A stretch of DNA of 64,000 bases from Taxillus chinensis (lineage: Eukaryota; Streptophyta; Magnoliopsida; Santalales; Loranthaceae). A program made the position numbers and the translations under genes. How positions within the stretch are numbered: position 1 is the first letter of the stretch; each line of letters begins with the position of its first letter. The stretch lies in NCBI GenBank assembly GCA_023512835.1, contig CM042085.1, positions 33,390,312 through 33,454,311 on the forward strand. The letters are read 5' to 3'. Under the pieces are notes generated by a model. The model was not told where the DNA came from. It saw nothing but the letters and a program-made list of their open reading frames with translations, and made no database searches. This document shows, piece by piece, positions 1 through 11,770 of this stretch.

Positions 1-1200
1 CAGCCACTTCGACCACTTAGCCAACAGGGCATCATTAAGCTTGGAGAGGCTTCAGCCCGAAACCTCCAACCTGTAACAACCATTGTATTGCACTCCACTT
101 GACCAATTGCATTCTCTCTAACTGAGGGGCCACTGAGGAAGAAATGCAGAATAATGAGAAAGTATAGTAGGAGATTCAAAAGCGTGCTTCTTAAGGGTCA
201 ATCAACCCCTTTGAAGAGAGACGCTGCCTTCCATCCCACAAGCCTAACGTGCTACCATTGGGCCCCAAATCATCTTTGACCTCTATGGGACCTCAAGCAG
301 CAACCATATATAGGTGATAGGCAACCTACCCTATTGTGCAACCCAAATCCTAAGCAAGGTAGTGCCCATCCACCCCAACTCCCTTCATGATCACTTCGCT
401 TTTAGCCAAATTTACCCATAAGCTCCACACTGCTTCAAAGCAAAACAAAATAGCCCATACTCTCAACAACTTCGTCACAAAAAGCCAATGCCATCTGCAA
501 ACAAGTAATGTAAAATCCAGCGCCTCATCATCCCATTACCAACCTAAAAACCCTACCACAGATGATGGTCAACCACTGAACCACTTGCTCCACCATCCCA
601 CTGAACACTTCCATAACAAAAAAGCAAAACAAGGATAGTGGGTCCCCCTGATGCAATCCTTTTGAAGCATAAAAAAATGAAGAGAAGTCCTTCATTCACA
701 ATACGCAATGCAATGAATCTACCTCAACCATCAATCTCCAAACCCCCTTTGCCTCATTATTGTCAAAAGAAAGCCCCAATTAACATTGGTATACACTTTC
801 TACATGTCCAACTTACAAACTATGCCCTAGACTTGATTTTTCAATTGATAATCCAACACTTCATTTGTGATCAACACTACATCGAGAATTTGGAGAACAC
901 CCACAAACGCATGCTAAAAGTCCCAATCAACTGGTAAAGGACTCTTTTCAGCGATTGGCTAACACCTTGTGGAGAAGTTTATAAATGCACCCTACCAAAC
1001 TAATAGGTATTGTGTCCTTGACATTGGTAGCCCCTTTAACTTTCGAGACAAGGATGATAAAGGTTGAGTTCAAACTAGAAAAAAAAAAACTAATAGCATT
1101 AAATTCATAAAAGTACTACAGAAAATTGGCCCTAACAGTATCCCAATTTTGCTGAATGAAGGCCATGGTAAAACCATCTGGCCTCAAGGCCTTGTCTCCT
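1..1200 (-). pseudogene. LINE reverse transcriptase relic
   Basis: Conceptual translation of the minus strand shows LINE RT landmarks in order. A block reading GFTMAFIQQNWDTV lies at about 1134-1183. A block equivalent to the RQGDPLS motif (GLHQGDPLSLF) lies at about 626-660. A weaker match to the LPITYLGLPLG block and the following SSVAPQLERMQ stretch lies at about 100-345. Frames change repeatedly and stops are frequent. The FADD catalytic block expected at about 400-550 could not be read clearly. The domain would catalyse target-primed reverse transcription in an active element; this copy is dead. Confidence 0.75.
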
Positions 1201-1599
1201 CGCAAGCCTACAAAGCCCTAATAACTTCTTCCTTGTTAAAAAGTTGTTTCAATAGGGCTGCTTCCCATCTATCGAGTTAACTAAGTGTTGTCTCACAAGA
1301 AGGATGCCACAACTGTTTCTTTGTATATGGGTCCTCAAAGAATCTCACTACCACCTCATTCATCCCTTTGTCCTCCTTAAAAATCTGTTCCCCCAACTTC
1401 ATGGAACTAATAGTTCGTCCTTCAGCAAACATTGACCATTTGTGAACAAATATTGTGTATTTTTGCTGTCTTCCTTAAGCCAAAGGGTTCTAGCCTTTTG
1501 CCACCAAGAGATCTCCTCCTCCAGGATCACGGAGGACAAATCAGATTTCCAACGCCCTTAATCCACCCTCAATGTCTCCAAAAGCCCAAAGAGAGGAGC

Positions 1600-2373
1600 T
1601 TCCTTCTTATCTGACCAATATGATGGAGGAACTCTAATTTTTCATCATCAAATTCCCAGAAACCTCTCTATTCCAGATCTTGAAATTATCTTTTACCAAT
1701 CTCAACTTCTAAGCCACCACGAAACTCGCTTACCCCATGCTACCCCTCACTCTGCAAAGCCAACCAATATTCTCAAGGCGTTCATGTGTGGGCCCACAAC
1801 GCATCCAGCCCATAACCAGGGATATTGTATCATGATCTAAGATAGAGCAGGGCAGCAAGAATTGCACTGATCAAGGAAAGATGTCATCCCCCAATCAGAT
1901 GACACCAAAAAACAATCAATCTTGGACATTGTTGCCTTAGCCCAACAATTTGAAGAGAATTTAAACATGTGATGAAATCATCTTGGAAGGGGAGGTCCAC
2001 TAAACCCTCACAATTAACGAAGTTATTGATCAACCGCATAGATAGCATCACAACATGATTTCCTTTTCAATCATGTTCGTACAACATTGTGTCAAAGTCC
2101 ACACCCAATACCCATGGTTACCCCCAACAATTTCACACTAATTAAAAATCATGCCACACTGCAACCATAACCATCCATCCCCAGGTTCATACACACCTAC
2201 ACACCTGTGAACACCCACCCTAACCCAAAACTAAACAATTGAAATAAGCATGATATGGAGTGTTCCCCACACCAAGAATCCAAAAGAGCCAGGACCTCCA
2301 CTTGCCAAGCAATAAAAATTCCACCAACCATACCTAATACGGGTTTAGACATCTACTCCATTTGGGCATCACC
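1600..2373 (-). pseudogene. LINE apurinic endonuclease relic
   Basis: On the minus strand a GGIFIAWQ block occurs at about 2301-2326, followed by a WVFTGV block, a PWVLGVDFD block at about 2092-2125 (the GGDFN position of L1 endonucleases), an LVDLPL block near 2000 and an LDH at about 1830-1845 where the family has SDH. The order and spacing fit the L1 endonuclease, which nicks target DNA. Stops and frame changes show it is not functional. The N-terminal part of the domain lies across the 2374-3476 insertion. Confidence 0.7.
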
Positions 2374-3476
2374 AAAGTTCAAAAATACGTAAGGTGGGAA
2401 CGAAACAGCCGAAGACTGTACGAATATACAGATACCTCAGTACGCTCGAGGTAGACGCCTTAACCTTAAACAACAAATTTTATGCTAAAAATATTATCAT
2501 ACAAAAAATAAAAAATTCTCAGCACCTTTTATAGAAATATATTAGTCTTACAATCATAATAATCTTACATACTATAAAATCAAACTAAAAAACTGAAAAT
2601 AGTCTTAAACTAGAAATATATTAGTCATTCAATCTAAATACATCCCTACTTATTTCCTTTTCACAAAATTTGCATTGAATATATTTTATATCCTTTTTTT
2701 ATCTTTTTCAATTTCAATCTCATATTTTCAAGCTAAATCTTTTCCTTGATTGTTTGTCATCACCCCACAAACAAAAGTATGTTCAATGATCAACAATAAT
2801 GGACAACACTATAGTGCAGTTTGAATAATTAAAAGTAAAAGCTAGTATTAATGCAATTAGATTAAACAAATATATAATATAATATCAAAAATAATTAAAC
2901 CAAATATAAAAACCAAATATATATTTATATATAACTCACCCGTGACTTCGATCAATGCTATCGAAGACGTCAACTGATAGATGCTGATGAAGATTGAGTT
3001 GGGCAAGGAGTCGAGCAACAGTCATCGGGCAAGGCAATGAAAAAGGAGCTTCGAGTTGTCATCAAGCGAGAGACTTCATATGGCGAGGCATCGGGCCTAG
3101 AGAAAGACATCATTGTCGATGAAGTTGACAATGATCACAACGACGGATGCCGTCAGGTGAGGTGAGATGCCGTTGTCGATTAAGTCGACGACAATCACAG
3201 CATTGGATGGCATCGAGAGTGTCAGGCAAGGCGTCGGGGCGAGTAGTCGATGGCTGTGTCAAGGTATTTATATTTTATACCTCTTTTTTTAATTTAAGCT
3301 ATATACCGCCTCAACCCGTAAAGCGGCTAAGGCGGACATACCAACAGTGAGGCGGCCTCCTTGACTGCCCGGATCAAGGAACGGCCTCCTTCTGTTGTCC
3401 GCGTCAAGATGCATAGCTACCAAGGCGATGAGGCGCCGTATTGAGGCAGCGCCTCATATCATATTTTTGAACTATA
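2374..3476. mobile_element. Non-autonomous inverted-repeat transposon, 9-bp TSD
   Basis: The 1.1-kb segment is flanked by the direct repeat GGCATCACC (2365-2373 and 3477-3485). Its ends are inverted repeats sharing AGTTCAAAAATA. The interior is AT-rich on the left (about 2460-2930). On the right it is rich in GGCG-type motifs (about 2950-3470), with loosely repeated phrases around 'gtcgatgaagt' and 'ggcaaggcgtcggg'. No transposase frame is present. A 9-bp duplication is typical of Mutator-like elements, so a MULE derivative is likely, but the ends are short and the superfamily is inferred. Confidence 0.7.
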
Positions 3477-3485
3477 GGCATCACC

Positions 3486-4430
3486 CCATAGGCTCTAAAC
3501 AATATTAAATTGTGATGATTTCATCTTGGCTTCCTAAAGACAAACTAGGCTAGCCCTCTCAGTAGAAAGTAAATTGCCAATAATAGCCCATCTTAGAACA
3601 TTCAGCCCCCTTATAAGATCGGGAATAATAATAGACCATTGTCTTTTTCAACCATTCAGGCCCCTCAGATACCATGAGACAAGCTTGAATGTCAATGAAC
3701 AACCACAAAAGCCTTAGCTCCCTTCCTACTGCAGCTAGAAATCCGTAGTCCTTGCTTCTCATAGTTAAAAAGAGACTAAAGCCACTGCAATTCTTGCACC
3801 CGTGACTTAAAACCTTTTGTGGGATGCAGTCCTCGCTAGAATACCCTAGATCACTTGTGTCCACAGGCATGTATGACTCGATCCTCAAACCCTGGAAGGG
3901 CTCCAACAATCTTACTCAAACTTGACCTTTTGCAACACCCACTTCGATATATGGTCTTAGTAAACAACGTGGTCCATGAAAAGGAGCATTATGTCCCCTT
4001 GGCTCATGCAGAAAACTCAATAGAAAGAGCCTCAATCAAGGGAAGAGAAGCTCCGTCAGAAACTGGACAACCCTCAGGTAGTGTTGTACCTCCCCTACCT
4101 CTACTGTGACCCCACCAGCCCTAAACAAACTGACCTCCCTTCCCCAGAGATTCTGACGATCCCGTGGAGATTAAAGGCTCCCGGGATGCAGCTTCACTCC
4201 CTCCCGCCATGGATTTCCTCTATTGCCAAGGTCAGAAAAACCAGCTTCACGGGCTGCCTCGGATCCCACGGCCACAGTAACCAGTCATTCTTCTCCGGTG
4301 GCTGGAGTGAGCTGCAATTGTCAGAACCTTGTGAGAACCATGACGTGATCCCCACAATAGTTGCAGCAGCGGATGCATTGCCATGTGCTATTTCTACCTC
4401 ACCAATTTTGTGCATCGCCATGTGCCATGA
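3486..4430 (-). other. Probable upstream part of the decayed LINE
   Basis: This stretch has only short frames on either strand. It continues the LINE interrupted at 2374-3476: the host sequence on both sides of that insertion joins across the target duplication. Weak resemblance to the region before the LINE endonuclease can be read on the minus strand, but no motif is diagnostic. An intergenic origin is possible. Confidence 0.35.
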
Positions 4431-5197
4431 ACTTCTGATCCAAAGCATGTGGATTGTAACATTAATAATGATCCAAATTGGTATGATCTAAATGATTGAT
4501 ATTGATGAAGCTAGTCATCATCTTATTTGGCATTCTTAGTCTATAATTTATGTCCACACACAACCAGGAAATTGTTTGTTGGGTACAATTTGATCCGGCC
4601 CCTACGGATGTTTTCCTTATTATTAATGTTAATAAATGTATCTTTTTTGGGAAAAAAATGAAAAGCACAAGTAATCAACCACACATTCATTGAAATAACT
4701 AGCATCACTCTCAGCGTTAAGGACCTCTTCATTGAGGCCGTGAACACCATGTTTGCCTCTGAGGAAATTGGTAACATCTAGGTTGTTTGCACCTTGAATA
4801 AGGATCCTAGTGTCACCATTGAGATCACTAGAGACTCCATCGAGACCACTCTCCTCTTTGACCCAATAGAGCGCCTCCTTGTTAAGCTCATTAGTGGGTC
4901 CAACAAGGCTATTAGGTGTTGCCTACAAGATTGTTAATATTTCAACAATGTTTTCCCCACCATGGACATCTGCATCACAATTAAGACCAGCCCTATTGTC
5001 ATAAATTGTAATCCTACCACCAAGAATCCTATTGCTGCCAACTGCCCCCTCCCCTACACACCATACACAATGGGAGGAGCTGCCTTAACCTGGGGCTGAT
5101 ATTGTCAACCTCCTAAACACAAGTTCCCTATCTTGTCCACCTCCATCGGCACTGATATTGCCTTATAGTCCAAATTCTGCCACTTTGGACCAACCTT

Positions 5198-6896
5198 TTT
5201 TTTTTTTTTGATAAGTAGTGAATTTTATTAAAAACCAAGTACACAAGAAGTGCACAAGAAAGAGAATACAAACAAAAGACAGGAAAAATCCCAGTCAACC
5301 GAGGTTAAAAGGAACAAACAAAAATAACATCAAAAGGAGAAGAAAGACGCAAATGCCCAGATCCAACCAAACAATCCCCCAGGCACCGGAGAAAACTAAG
5401 TTTAAGCTCATCCAAGCAGCTTGTGCAACCCTGAAAGAGACGAGCATTCCTCTCCCGCCAGAGACACCAAAGAATGCAATGAGGAATGGCGCGCCAGACC
5501 GCAGATTTGCGGCCCACCCGCCCCTGCCAGGAGGAGAAAAGCCCAAGAACACGGGGAGGCATCACCCAAGACAGACCAAACAACCCCAAGACGAAATCCC
5601 AAAGAAAGCGAGCAACGGGACAATGAAGAAGAAGGTGATCCACGGACTCCCCGGCGGCCTTACACATGTAACACCAACTAGGAAGTACCATCCCCCGCCG
5701 ACACAGGTTGTCCACAGTCAAAATCCGCCCCAAAACTGCCGTCCAAGCAAAGAAAGCCAACCGCGGAGGGACTGGAGCCTGCCAAACACTCCGCCAGGGG
5801 AAGCACCCCGAGAAAACAGGCAACCGGGCAGCATAAAAAGACCGCACACGAAAGCCCTAAGCCCGAGCAGGACGCTAACATAAACGATCCGGACAACCGC
5901 GGCGCAAGGGGGCAGAATATAACACCCCAAAGAAAGAAGCAAAAGCCTCTAACTCCCAATCATGAGCAAGCCGAGAAAAGGTAACCTCCCACTGCACCCC
6001 GGAGCCAGAAACCGAGTAGAAATCAGCCACAAAGCCCTCACGAGCAACAGCAAGGCGGAACAACTCAGGATAAGCCCCTTTCAAGGGCACATCCAAGCAC
6101 TAGGCATCCTCCCAGAAGCGGATGGAAGAGCCATCACCCACCTCAAAAGCCACGAAAGAAGCAAAGGACCGCCAACCAAACCGAATAAACCGCCAAAGAC
6201 CCACGCCATGCGGACCACGAGGGGGATTAGAGGTCCAACCACCTCCCAAGGCCCCATATTTGGCCACAATGACCTGCCGCCAAAGAGAATCACGCTCCAC
6301 GCCAAACCGCCATAACCATTTCCCAAGCAAGGCCTCGTTAAAGGGCCGAATACGACGAATAGCTAATCCACCACAAGAGAGAGGACGGCTAATGGAAGCC
6401 CAACTCACCAAAGGAGACTTATGCGTCACCTCCGAGGACCCCCAAAGGAACTGCCGCTGAAGCCGCTCAATGCGAGCGGCAATGGCAACAGGGACAGGAA
6501 AGAGAGACAAGAAGTACGTGGGCAAGCTGGAAAGAGTACTTTTAAGCAAAGTCAGCCTGCCGCCAGCAGAGAGATATAACCGCTTCCACCCAGCCAAACG
6601 CCGCTCCAGAGAAGCAATCACCGGGGCCCAAATAGCAAAGGATTTGAATCGAGCTCCCAACGGGAGACCCAAATAAGTCAAAGGCAAAGTGGAGAGCCGG
6701 CAACCAAGGATCCCCACCAACTCCGCCGCACAAGGGACCTCGCCCACCGGAACCAACGCCGATTTACCCAAATTAATCCTCAACCCAGACGCAGCCTCAA
6801 ACCACACCAAAACAGCCTGCAAGTGGAACAAATGCAAAGGATCGGCCTCACAGAAAATAAGAGTGTCGTCCGCAAAGACGACCAACCTTCCAGCCA
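5198..6896 (-). mobile_element. 5'-truncated L1-type LINE with 16-bp TSD
   Basis: The insertion is bounded by ACTTTGGACCAACCTT (5182-5197 and 6897-6912). On the plus strand it begins with a run of T just after the left repeat, which is the poly-A tail of a minus-strand LINE. It ends abruptly inside the reverse-transcriptase active-site region, a normal 5' truncation from incomplete reverse transcription. The paralogous repeat at about 10003-10025 keeps the uninterrupted sequence and acts as an empty-site control. Confidence 0.92.
5305..6896 (-). pseudogene. LINE ORF2 C-terminal half: RT (from FADD) and zf-RVT domain
   Basis: One reading frame runs from about 6896 to 5305, broken by only three in-frame stops (TAG at 6100-6102, one at about 5875-5877 and one shortly after). 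It starts just before the RT active-site block VVFADDTLIF, continues through LTYLGLPLGA and the thumb region, and ends in a zf-RVT domain with cysteines and histidines in the CYMCKAAGESVDHLLLHC block. The first stop replaces a Trp codon (TGG to TAG), as would follow C-to-T change on the other strand. The long plus-strand frame at 5218-5883 is its antisense shadow. Confidence 0.9.
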
Positions 6897-7268
6897 ACTT
6901 TGGACCAACCTTCCAGCCAACTTACCCAACACTAGCGCAACCCAGCAGCTTACGATCCCCACTTCCTAAGCTTTCATGAGTGTCCATCCCAATAACACCC
7001 TTACCTACCAAATTATCCAACACAAGAACTACAAACCCACTCAACCAATCACCACCACAACCAACCACCCGCCTCCTAATTAAAACAACCAAATCACCTG
7101 AAATAGAGCTTCGATTTGCTCCTGAATGAGCACTGCCATGAACCACCACCGAATGCAAAGCACAACATTAACCCATGCAACCGAACAACATTGTATGCTC
7201 AAACAAGGACACTACAATCACCAAACGCGAATCACCAGAGATGCCAATATCCCCCTAAAAACTCTTAT

Positions 7269-8219
7269 TGCACCATAGTTATTTAAGGCGGAAGGCACAA
7301 TAAGGCGCAAAGGTCACACCTTACCTAAGCGTAAGGCGTAAAACAAAAGTGTGGGCCTAAGAAAAGTGACACACACCGTATAAAAGAAATTCTAAAATAT
7401 ATTAATAAAATAAATAAATAAATTTAAACATAAATAAGTAAATACTCTTGATTATAGCAAACTACTCAAATGTAAAATTATTACAACTCAAAAGTTTAAA
7501 GAATAAAAACTCAAAATGATAAATCTAAACATCATCTTCATTATTGCAATCACTAGACTAATAGCCTTTAAAAAAAGGCATAAGAGACATTTAAATTCTT
7601 AGATAATAATATATATATTTAATCACCAAAAATAAAACCTTACGAGTTACATCCCTGCAGAGAAGATAGAAAACGACAAACAGGAAAAAAAAAAAACAGC
7701 ATACCAAAAAAAAAATGCCGGGTACAACTTGCAATTGCAGCAGCAAGAGAGCCAAAGAAAAAGAATACAAACAAGAACGAGCCAGAGATAGAAGACAACA
7801 GACTTGCAGCGCTAAAAAAAGAAACAAAAAGGCAGGCAACGAAACGAGAGAAGCAAGAAGTGAAACACGAGAAGAGAGAAGAAGAAACATAGAAGGAAGA
7901 CGACGAGCCTAGAGGCTTAGGATTCACTATCGCCAAGACTAACATTCGTCGTTGGAGGCTTCGCATTCGCAATTGTCAATTCCTTTATCTCTTTTTGTTT
8001 TTTTCTTTTGTTTTATCTTTACAACCGAAGATGCCTTGTTTCCTCAAGGCACGCTTTCTTGACGCCTTGAGCTTGGGGAAGAAGTGCCAAAAGGCACGCT
8101 TAAGCAGCATTTTTCAAAAGACGCCTCACCTAGGAGGAAATGGGGCACAGACCTTGTGCCCACCTGAGTCTTGCACCTAGGCTTGCTTAAGCGCGCCTTT
8201 AATAATTATGATTGGTGCT
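7269..8219. mobile_element. Inverted-repeat element with AAGGCG-type termini
   Basis: The left end (GCACCATAGTTATTTAAGGC from about 7270) is matched by the reverse complement of the right end (GCACCAATCATAATTATTAA, then AGGCG). Alignment with copy B (about 10360-10380), which lacks the segment, confirms it as an insertion. The interior is AT-rich and contains the short frames at 7591-7972, which are low-complexity and not convincing. The target duplication is short and uncertain (TA or TTA), so the superfamily is not assigned. Confidence 0.65.
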
Positions 8220-8592
8220 ACAGAATCATACGTTCTTTGGCAACAATGTCGGAGGTGGCCAACCAGAAGAAAACCACAGATAACCTCAAAAGTTGCATCT
8301 GAATCCTTGAACCACCCAAACTCACCCTAGTCTCGAAGAAAAAGATGGACTTTGGCCTCCCTTGACTCAAGGAACTATAACACAAAACATTCCCCCCCCC
8401 CCCCCCCTTTATTCTCACTAAGGCTAAGCATCAATACGACCACCACAAATCTTTGAAGCCAGGGCTCATCCGATCATAAGCCCAAAGATCATCCTAGGCT
8501 GTCACAAATCAATTTAACGCCTCTTTAAAGATCCCAATTGAAGTCTTGATGTGTCTCCTACTCTCCTTAATTTCAAGACTCAAAGAATGCCC
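8218..8592. other. End of tandem copy A, with a C homopolymer
   Basis: This is the last part of copy A and aligns with about 10370-10708 of copy B. It contains a run of about 17 C at 8391-8407, a site where read length and assembly are unreliable. No gene is supported here. Confidence 0.6.
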
Positions 8593-9213
8593 ATGAGAAC
8601 TTCTGATCCAGAGCATGTGGATTGTAACATTAATGACCATCCCCGATGATATGATCTAAAAATTTCTGAAAACTCAAATTTTGATGAGTGAAGCTAGTCA
8701 TCATCTTAACTCAGCATTCTTAGTCTTTGATTTACATCCACGCACAGCCAGGAAAATGCAGGGGAATTGTTTGTTGGGTATGATTTGACACTACTATGTA
8801 TGTTTTCCTTATTATAAATATAAATAAATGCATCTTTTTATGTAAAAAGAAAAAAAAACTGGGAAGCAAAGGTAATCGATCACACATTCATTGAAGTAAC
8901 TAGCATCACTCTCAATGTCAAGGGCATCTTCATTAAAGCCGCGAACACTTGTTTGCCTCTGAGGACATTCATAACATCTAGGTTTTGCTTGCACCTTGAA
9001 TAAGGGTCCTAATGTCACCATTGAGATCACTATAGCCTCCATTGAGACCACTCTCCTCTTCGACCCAAACGAGAGCCTCCTCGTTAAGGTCATTAGTGGG
9101 TCCGCCTAGGCCATTAGGGTTGCTTACAATATTGTTAATAGGTAAGCGATGTTTTTCCCGCCATGGATATCTGCATCACAATTAAGAGTAGCCCTATTGT
9201 CATAAATTGTAAT

Positions 9214-9608
9214 GTATTAATCGGGCCATTGGCGGGCAACTTGGGCAGGCCCACATTTTTTGTGAACTATAAAATTTTATCCATTTATATGCGACTAGAA
9301 TGGGTTGTGGGATATGGGCCAAGTGGGCCGAGCTAGTGGGCCAATATTAATTTTTTTCTTTTTCGTAAAGATTATTTATTTATTTTATTAAAAATTTACA
9401 TAATGTATTTATATTTTTTAAGTTTTGCCGCCTTCATAGTTATTTTGAAGACTGTGTTTGACTTGTAAAAAAAATATTTAACAAAATTAAAAATTTGAAC
9501 AAGCTAGCCCGACCTACAAGCGAATTGGGCTAGGCCCGATAATTGTGGTCTGTTTAAAAACAGGCCTAAATGGGCTCGGCCTAGCATGCCCTTTTAATAT
9601 CCCTAAAT
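9214..9608. mobile_element. Small insertion with TATTAA..GGGC inverted ends
   Basis: Copy A reads straight from 'ataaattgtaat' into 'cctaccac', while copy B has about 395 extra bases there. The ends are weak inverted repeats (TATTAATCGGGC on the left; the reverse complement of the right end gives TATTAAAAGGGC). GGGCC-type motifs are frequent near both ends. There is no coding capacity, and the target duplication is unclear. Confidence 0.55.
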
Positions 9609-9627
9609 CCTACCACAAAGAATTTTA

Positions 9628-9850
9628 GGACATGTTTGGTTGTTTGTTTTCTATTTTTGTTTTAAAAATATGATAACTGTTTTCGTGAATAAAAAATTTA
9701 AAACTGAAAATAATAAAAAATTATTTTAATTTTAGAATATCTTTAGAATGAAAATAGCATTTTGTTGTTTTTTATTTTCAGTTTTTTTACCCAAAAATAA
9801 CTATTATATTTTGAAAACGGAAACAAAAAACAGAATAACCAAACATAACC
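9628..9850. mobile_element. Tourist-like MITE, TSD TTA
   Basis: The 223-bp element has terminal inverted repeats (left GGACATGTTTGGTT; the reverse complement of the right gives GGTTATGTTTGGTT). It is flanked by TTA (9625-9627 and 9851-9853). The interior is AT-rich with no frame. A GG-CATGTTTGGTT end with a TTA duplication is characteristic of the PIF/Harbinger Tourist group. Copy A lacks the element. Confidence 0.85.
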
Positions 9851-10710
9851 TTATCGATGCCAACTCCCCCTTCCCTACACACCCATATGCAATGGGAGGA
9901 GCTGCCTTAACCTGGGGCTGATATTGTCCACCTCCCAAGCATGAGTGCCCTATCTTGCCCAGCTCCATCAATGCTAATATTGCCTTATAGTTCATGTACT
10001 GTCACTTTGGACCAACGTTCCACCCAACCTAACCAACACTTGCAACCAAGTAGCTTACAGTCACCCTCTTCCCAAGCTTTCATGAGTATCTATCTCAAAA
10101 ACACCCGTACCTACCAAATTATCCAACACAAGAACTAAAAACCCACTTGACCAATTGCCACCACAAACGAACACCCACCTCTTAATTAAAGCACCCAAAT
10201 CACCTGAAATAGAGCTTCAGTTTACTCCTGAATGAGCACTATCATGAAACACCCCCGAATGCAAAGCACAACAATAACCCAAGCATCCAGACAACATTAT
10301 ATTCTCAAACAAGAACAATGCAATCACTAATCAGCGGAGATGCCATTATCCGCCTAAAAACTTTACAGACTCAACATTCTTTGGCAACATTGGTGGACGT
10401 GGCATCTTTCCCTTGGTAACTAGGAGAAAACCACAGATAACCTCAAAAGTTGCATCTGAGGCCTTGAAGTCCTGAACAACCTAGACTTGCCCTCGTCTCT
10501 AAGAAAAAGATGGACTTTGGCTCCCATTGACTCAAGAACTACAACAACACAAAAAAACCTTTTCTATTCTCACCAAGGCAAAGCATCAATGCACCCACCG
10601 CAAATCTTTGAAGCCAGGGCTCGTACGATCATATGCCCAGGTCCTCCTAGGTTGTAAGGCCTAGGAGGATAATCTTGATGTGTCTCCTTAAGTTGGAGAC
10701 TCGCAAAATG

Positions 10711-11340
10711 TCCAAACAATCAACCACCATAACATATTGGAAGCTTTTCCATTAAACCCAAACGGCACATTTAGCATGATTCTCCCACCCCATACTCGTA
10801 CTCTAGAACAAGAAGCCCACCCAAAAGATGCTACATCTCCAAGCACTCAAACCACAATAAAGGTAATCTTGGAAATTCAAGGTAGAGATGCTCATTGAAG
10901 TCTTGCTCAACATTGGAAAACATTGGTTGCAAGAAACATCGATCAAGACACTGGTGGTTCATGCAACAACCACAAAATGCTTGTCAAGGAGGTCGAAGGA
11001 CGATGCAGGTCACAAGTCTGTCTCACTTTGCCCTATGCTAGACGCATGACACCCTTGGAGCTCTCATCATCCATTGTTGGGCCTCAAATCACACAACGCC
11101 CCTAGATCTTGTGTCACACATCACATCACCGTTGGATTATTCTTCAGCCATCATGCTCTGGTGGCTCGCCATTCATCACACTTCACATTTCCATTAACCA
11201 ATGCAAATTGTGCAGCGGTTGCCTTTGTTGTGTCAAACCATCACACAATAATTGCAGAAGTTCACCCATTTTCACTTGCCAAGATTTATACTGAAGTCAC
11301 CAAGGTCACTGCCATCTATCACTGAACATTTTTGAGAATA
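10711..11340. other. No recognisable gene
   Basis: Short overlapping plus-strand frames at 10923-11325 have no recognisable domain. This lies between tandem copy B and a LINE RT relic, and may be further decayed LINE sequence. Nothing definite is seen. Confidence 0.4.
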
Positions 11341-11770
11341 TTATTGGGAAGATTTGTTGCCAAATCCCCCAGTCACCAATCACCAACCCACCTGCAAATA
11401 GCAGCTATTGAACAAAATCTCATCTACCCATATGGAACATGATGCTACCCTTTGGTTAATTGGTTTTCACAATAAGGAAAAGCAAAGGAAACAAAGGGTC
11501 CCCTAGCACAACCCCTTAATAGCAATAGAGAATTGAGAGAACCCCCACATTAACAATAACAAAAAAACTTGCAAATGAGATGAAGTGGCAAATCAAATCT
11601 AACCATTTGTCCCCAAACCCCATCTTCTGCTCGACCATTAAAAAGAGATCTCAATTAACATCACCATAAGTCTTCTCCATATTCAGTTTACATATCACAC
11701 CTTTGGTCTTGTTACTGAGAACAGCTTGCCTTATTTTCACTGACTTGCATGTCAAAACTCTAATCCACTC
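11341..11770 (-). pseudogene. Second LINE reverse-transcriptase relic
   Basis: The minus strand reads a KGVICKLNMEKTYGDVN block at about 11650-11715 (the LDIEKAYDHVNW block of plant L1 RT), then KMGFGDKW. At about 11470-11520 it reads LGDPLFPLLFLIV (the RQGDPLSP block). Stops are present and the flanks fade out. It lies 0.6 kb downstream of FAX3 exon 3 on the same strand, so it may sit inside that gene's next intron. Confidence 0.75.

Larger units (their letters stand above)
1..4430 (-). mobile_element. Decayed L1-type LINE, minus strand, open at the window edge
   Basis: Reading the minus strand from high to low coordinates gives, in several frames with many stops, the order expected of a plant L1 element: endonuclease (about 2340-1800), linker, then reverse transcriptase (about 1200 to 1). 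The 3' end and poly-A lie outside the window. A DNA transposon at 2374-3476 splits the endonuclease upstream part, and sequence resembling its continuation resumes at 3486. No open frame survives, so this is an old relic. The 5' limit near 4430 is an estimate: LINE-like matches fade there and the tandem repeat begins. Confidence 0.75.
4430..8592. repeat. Tandem copy A of an unrecognised ~1.5-kb repeat, with two insertions
   Basis: After removing a LINE (5198-6896) and an inverted-repeat element (7269-8219), about 1.49 kb remains. It aligns head-to-tail with 8593-10710 (also cleared of insertions). Shared phrases include 'cttctgatcca-agcatgtgg' near the start, 'gggaggagctgccttaacct' in the middle and 'cttgatgtgtctcct' near the end. 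Divergence is high, so the duplication is old. The plus strand at about 4683-4930 reads as a nearly open frame with one stop, partly kept in copy B. No family was recognised. It may be the 5'/ORF1 part of a LINE or degenerate gene sequence. Confidence 0.7.
8593..10710. repeat. Tandem copy B of the unrecognised ~1.5-kb repeat
   Basis: Copy B follows copy A directly in the same orientation, and the junction lies at about 8590-8597. It carries its own insertions (9214-9608 and 9628-9850) but lacks both insertions of copy A. The duplication therefore predates all four. No intact frame is present. The short minus-strand frame at 8812-9093 has a counterpart in copy A but matches nothing I recognise. 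Confidence 0.7.

Noticed and set aside
5218..5883. 221-codon plus-strand open frame
   Set aside because: It is antisense to the LINE zf-RVT region, which has clear domain motifs on the minus strand.
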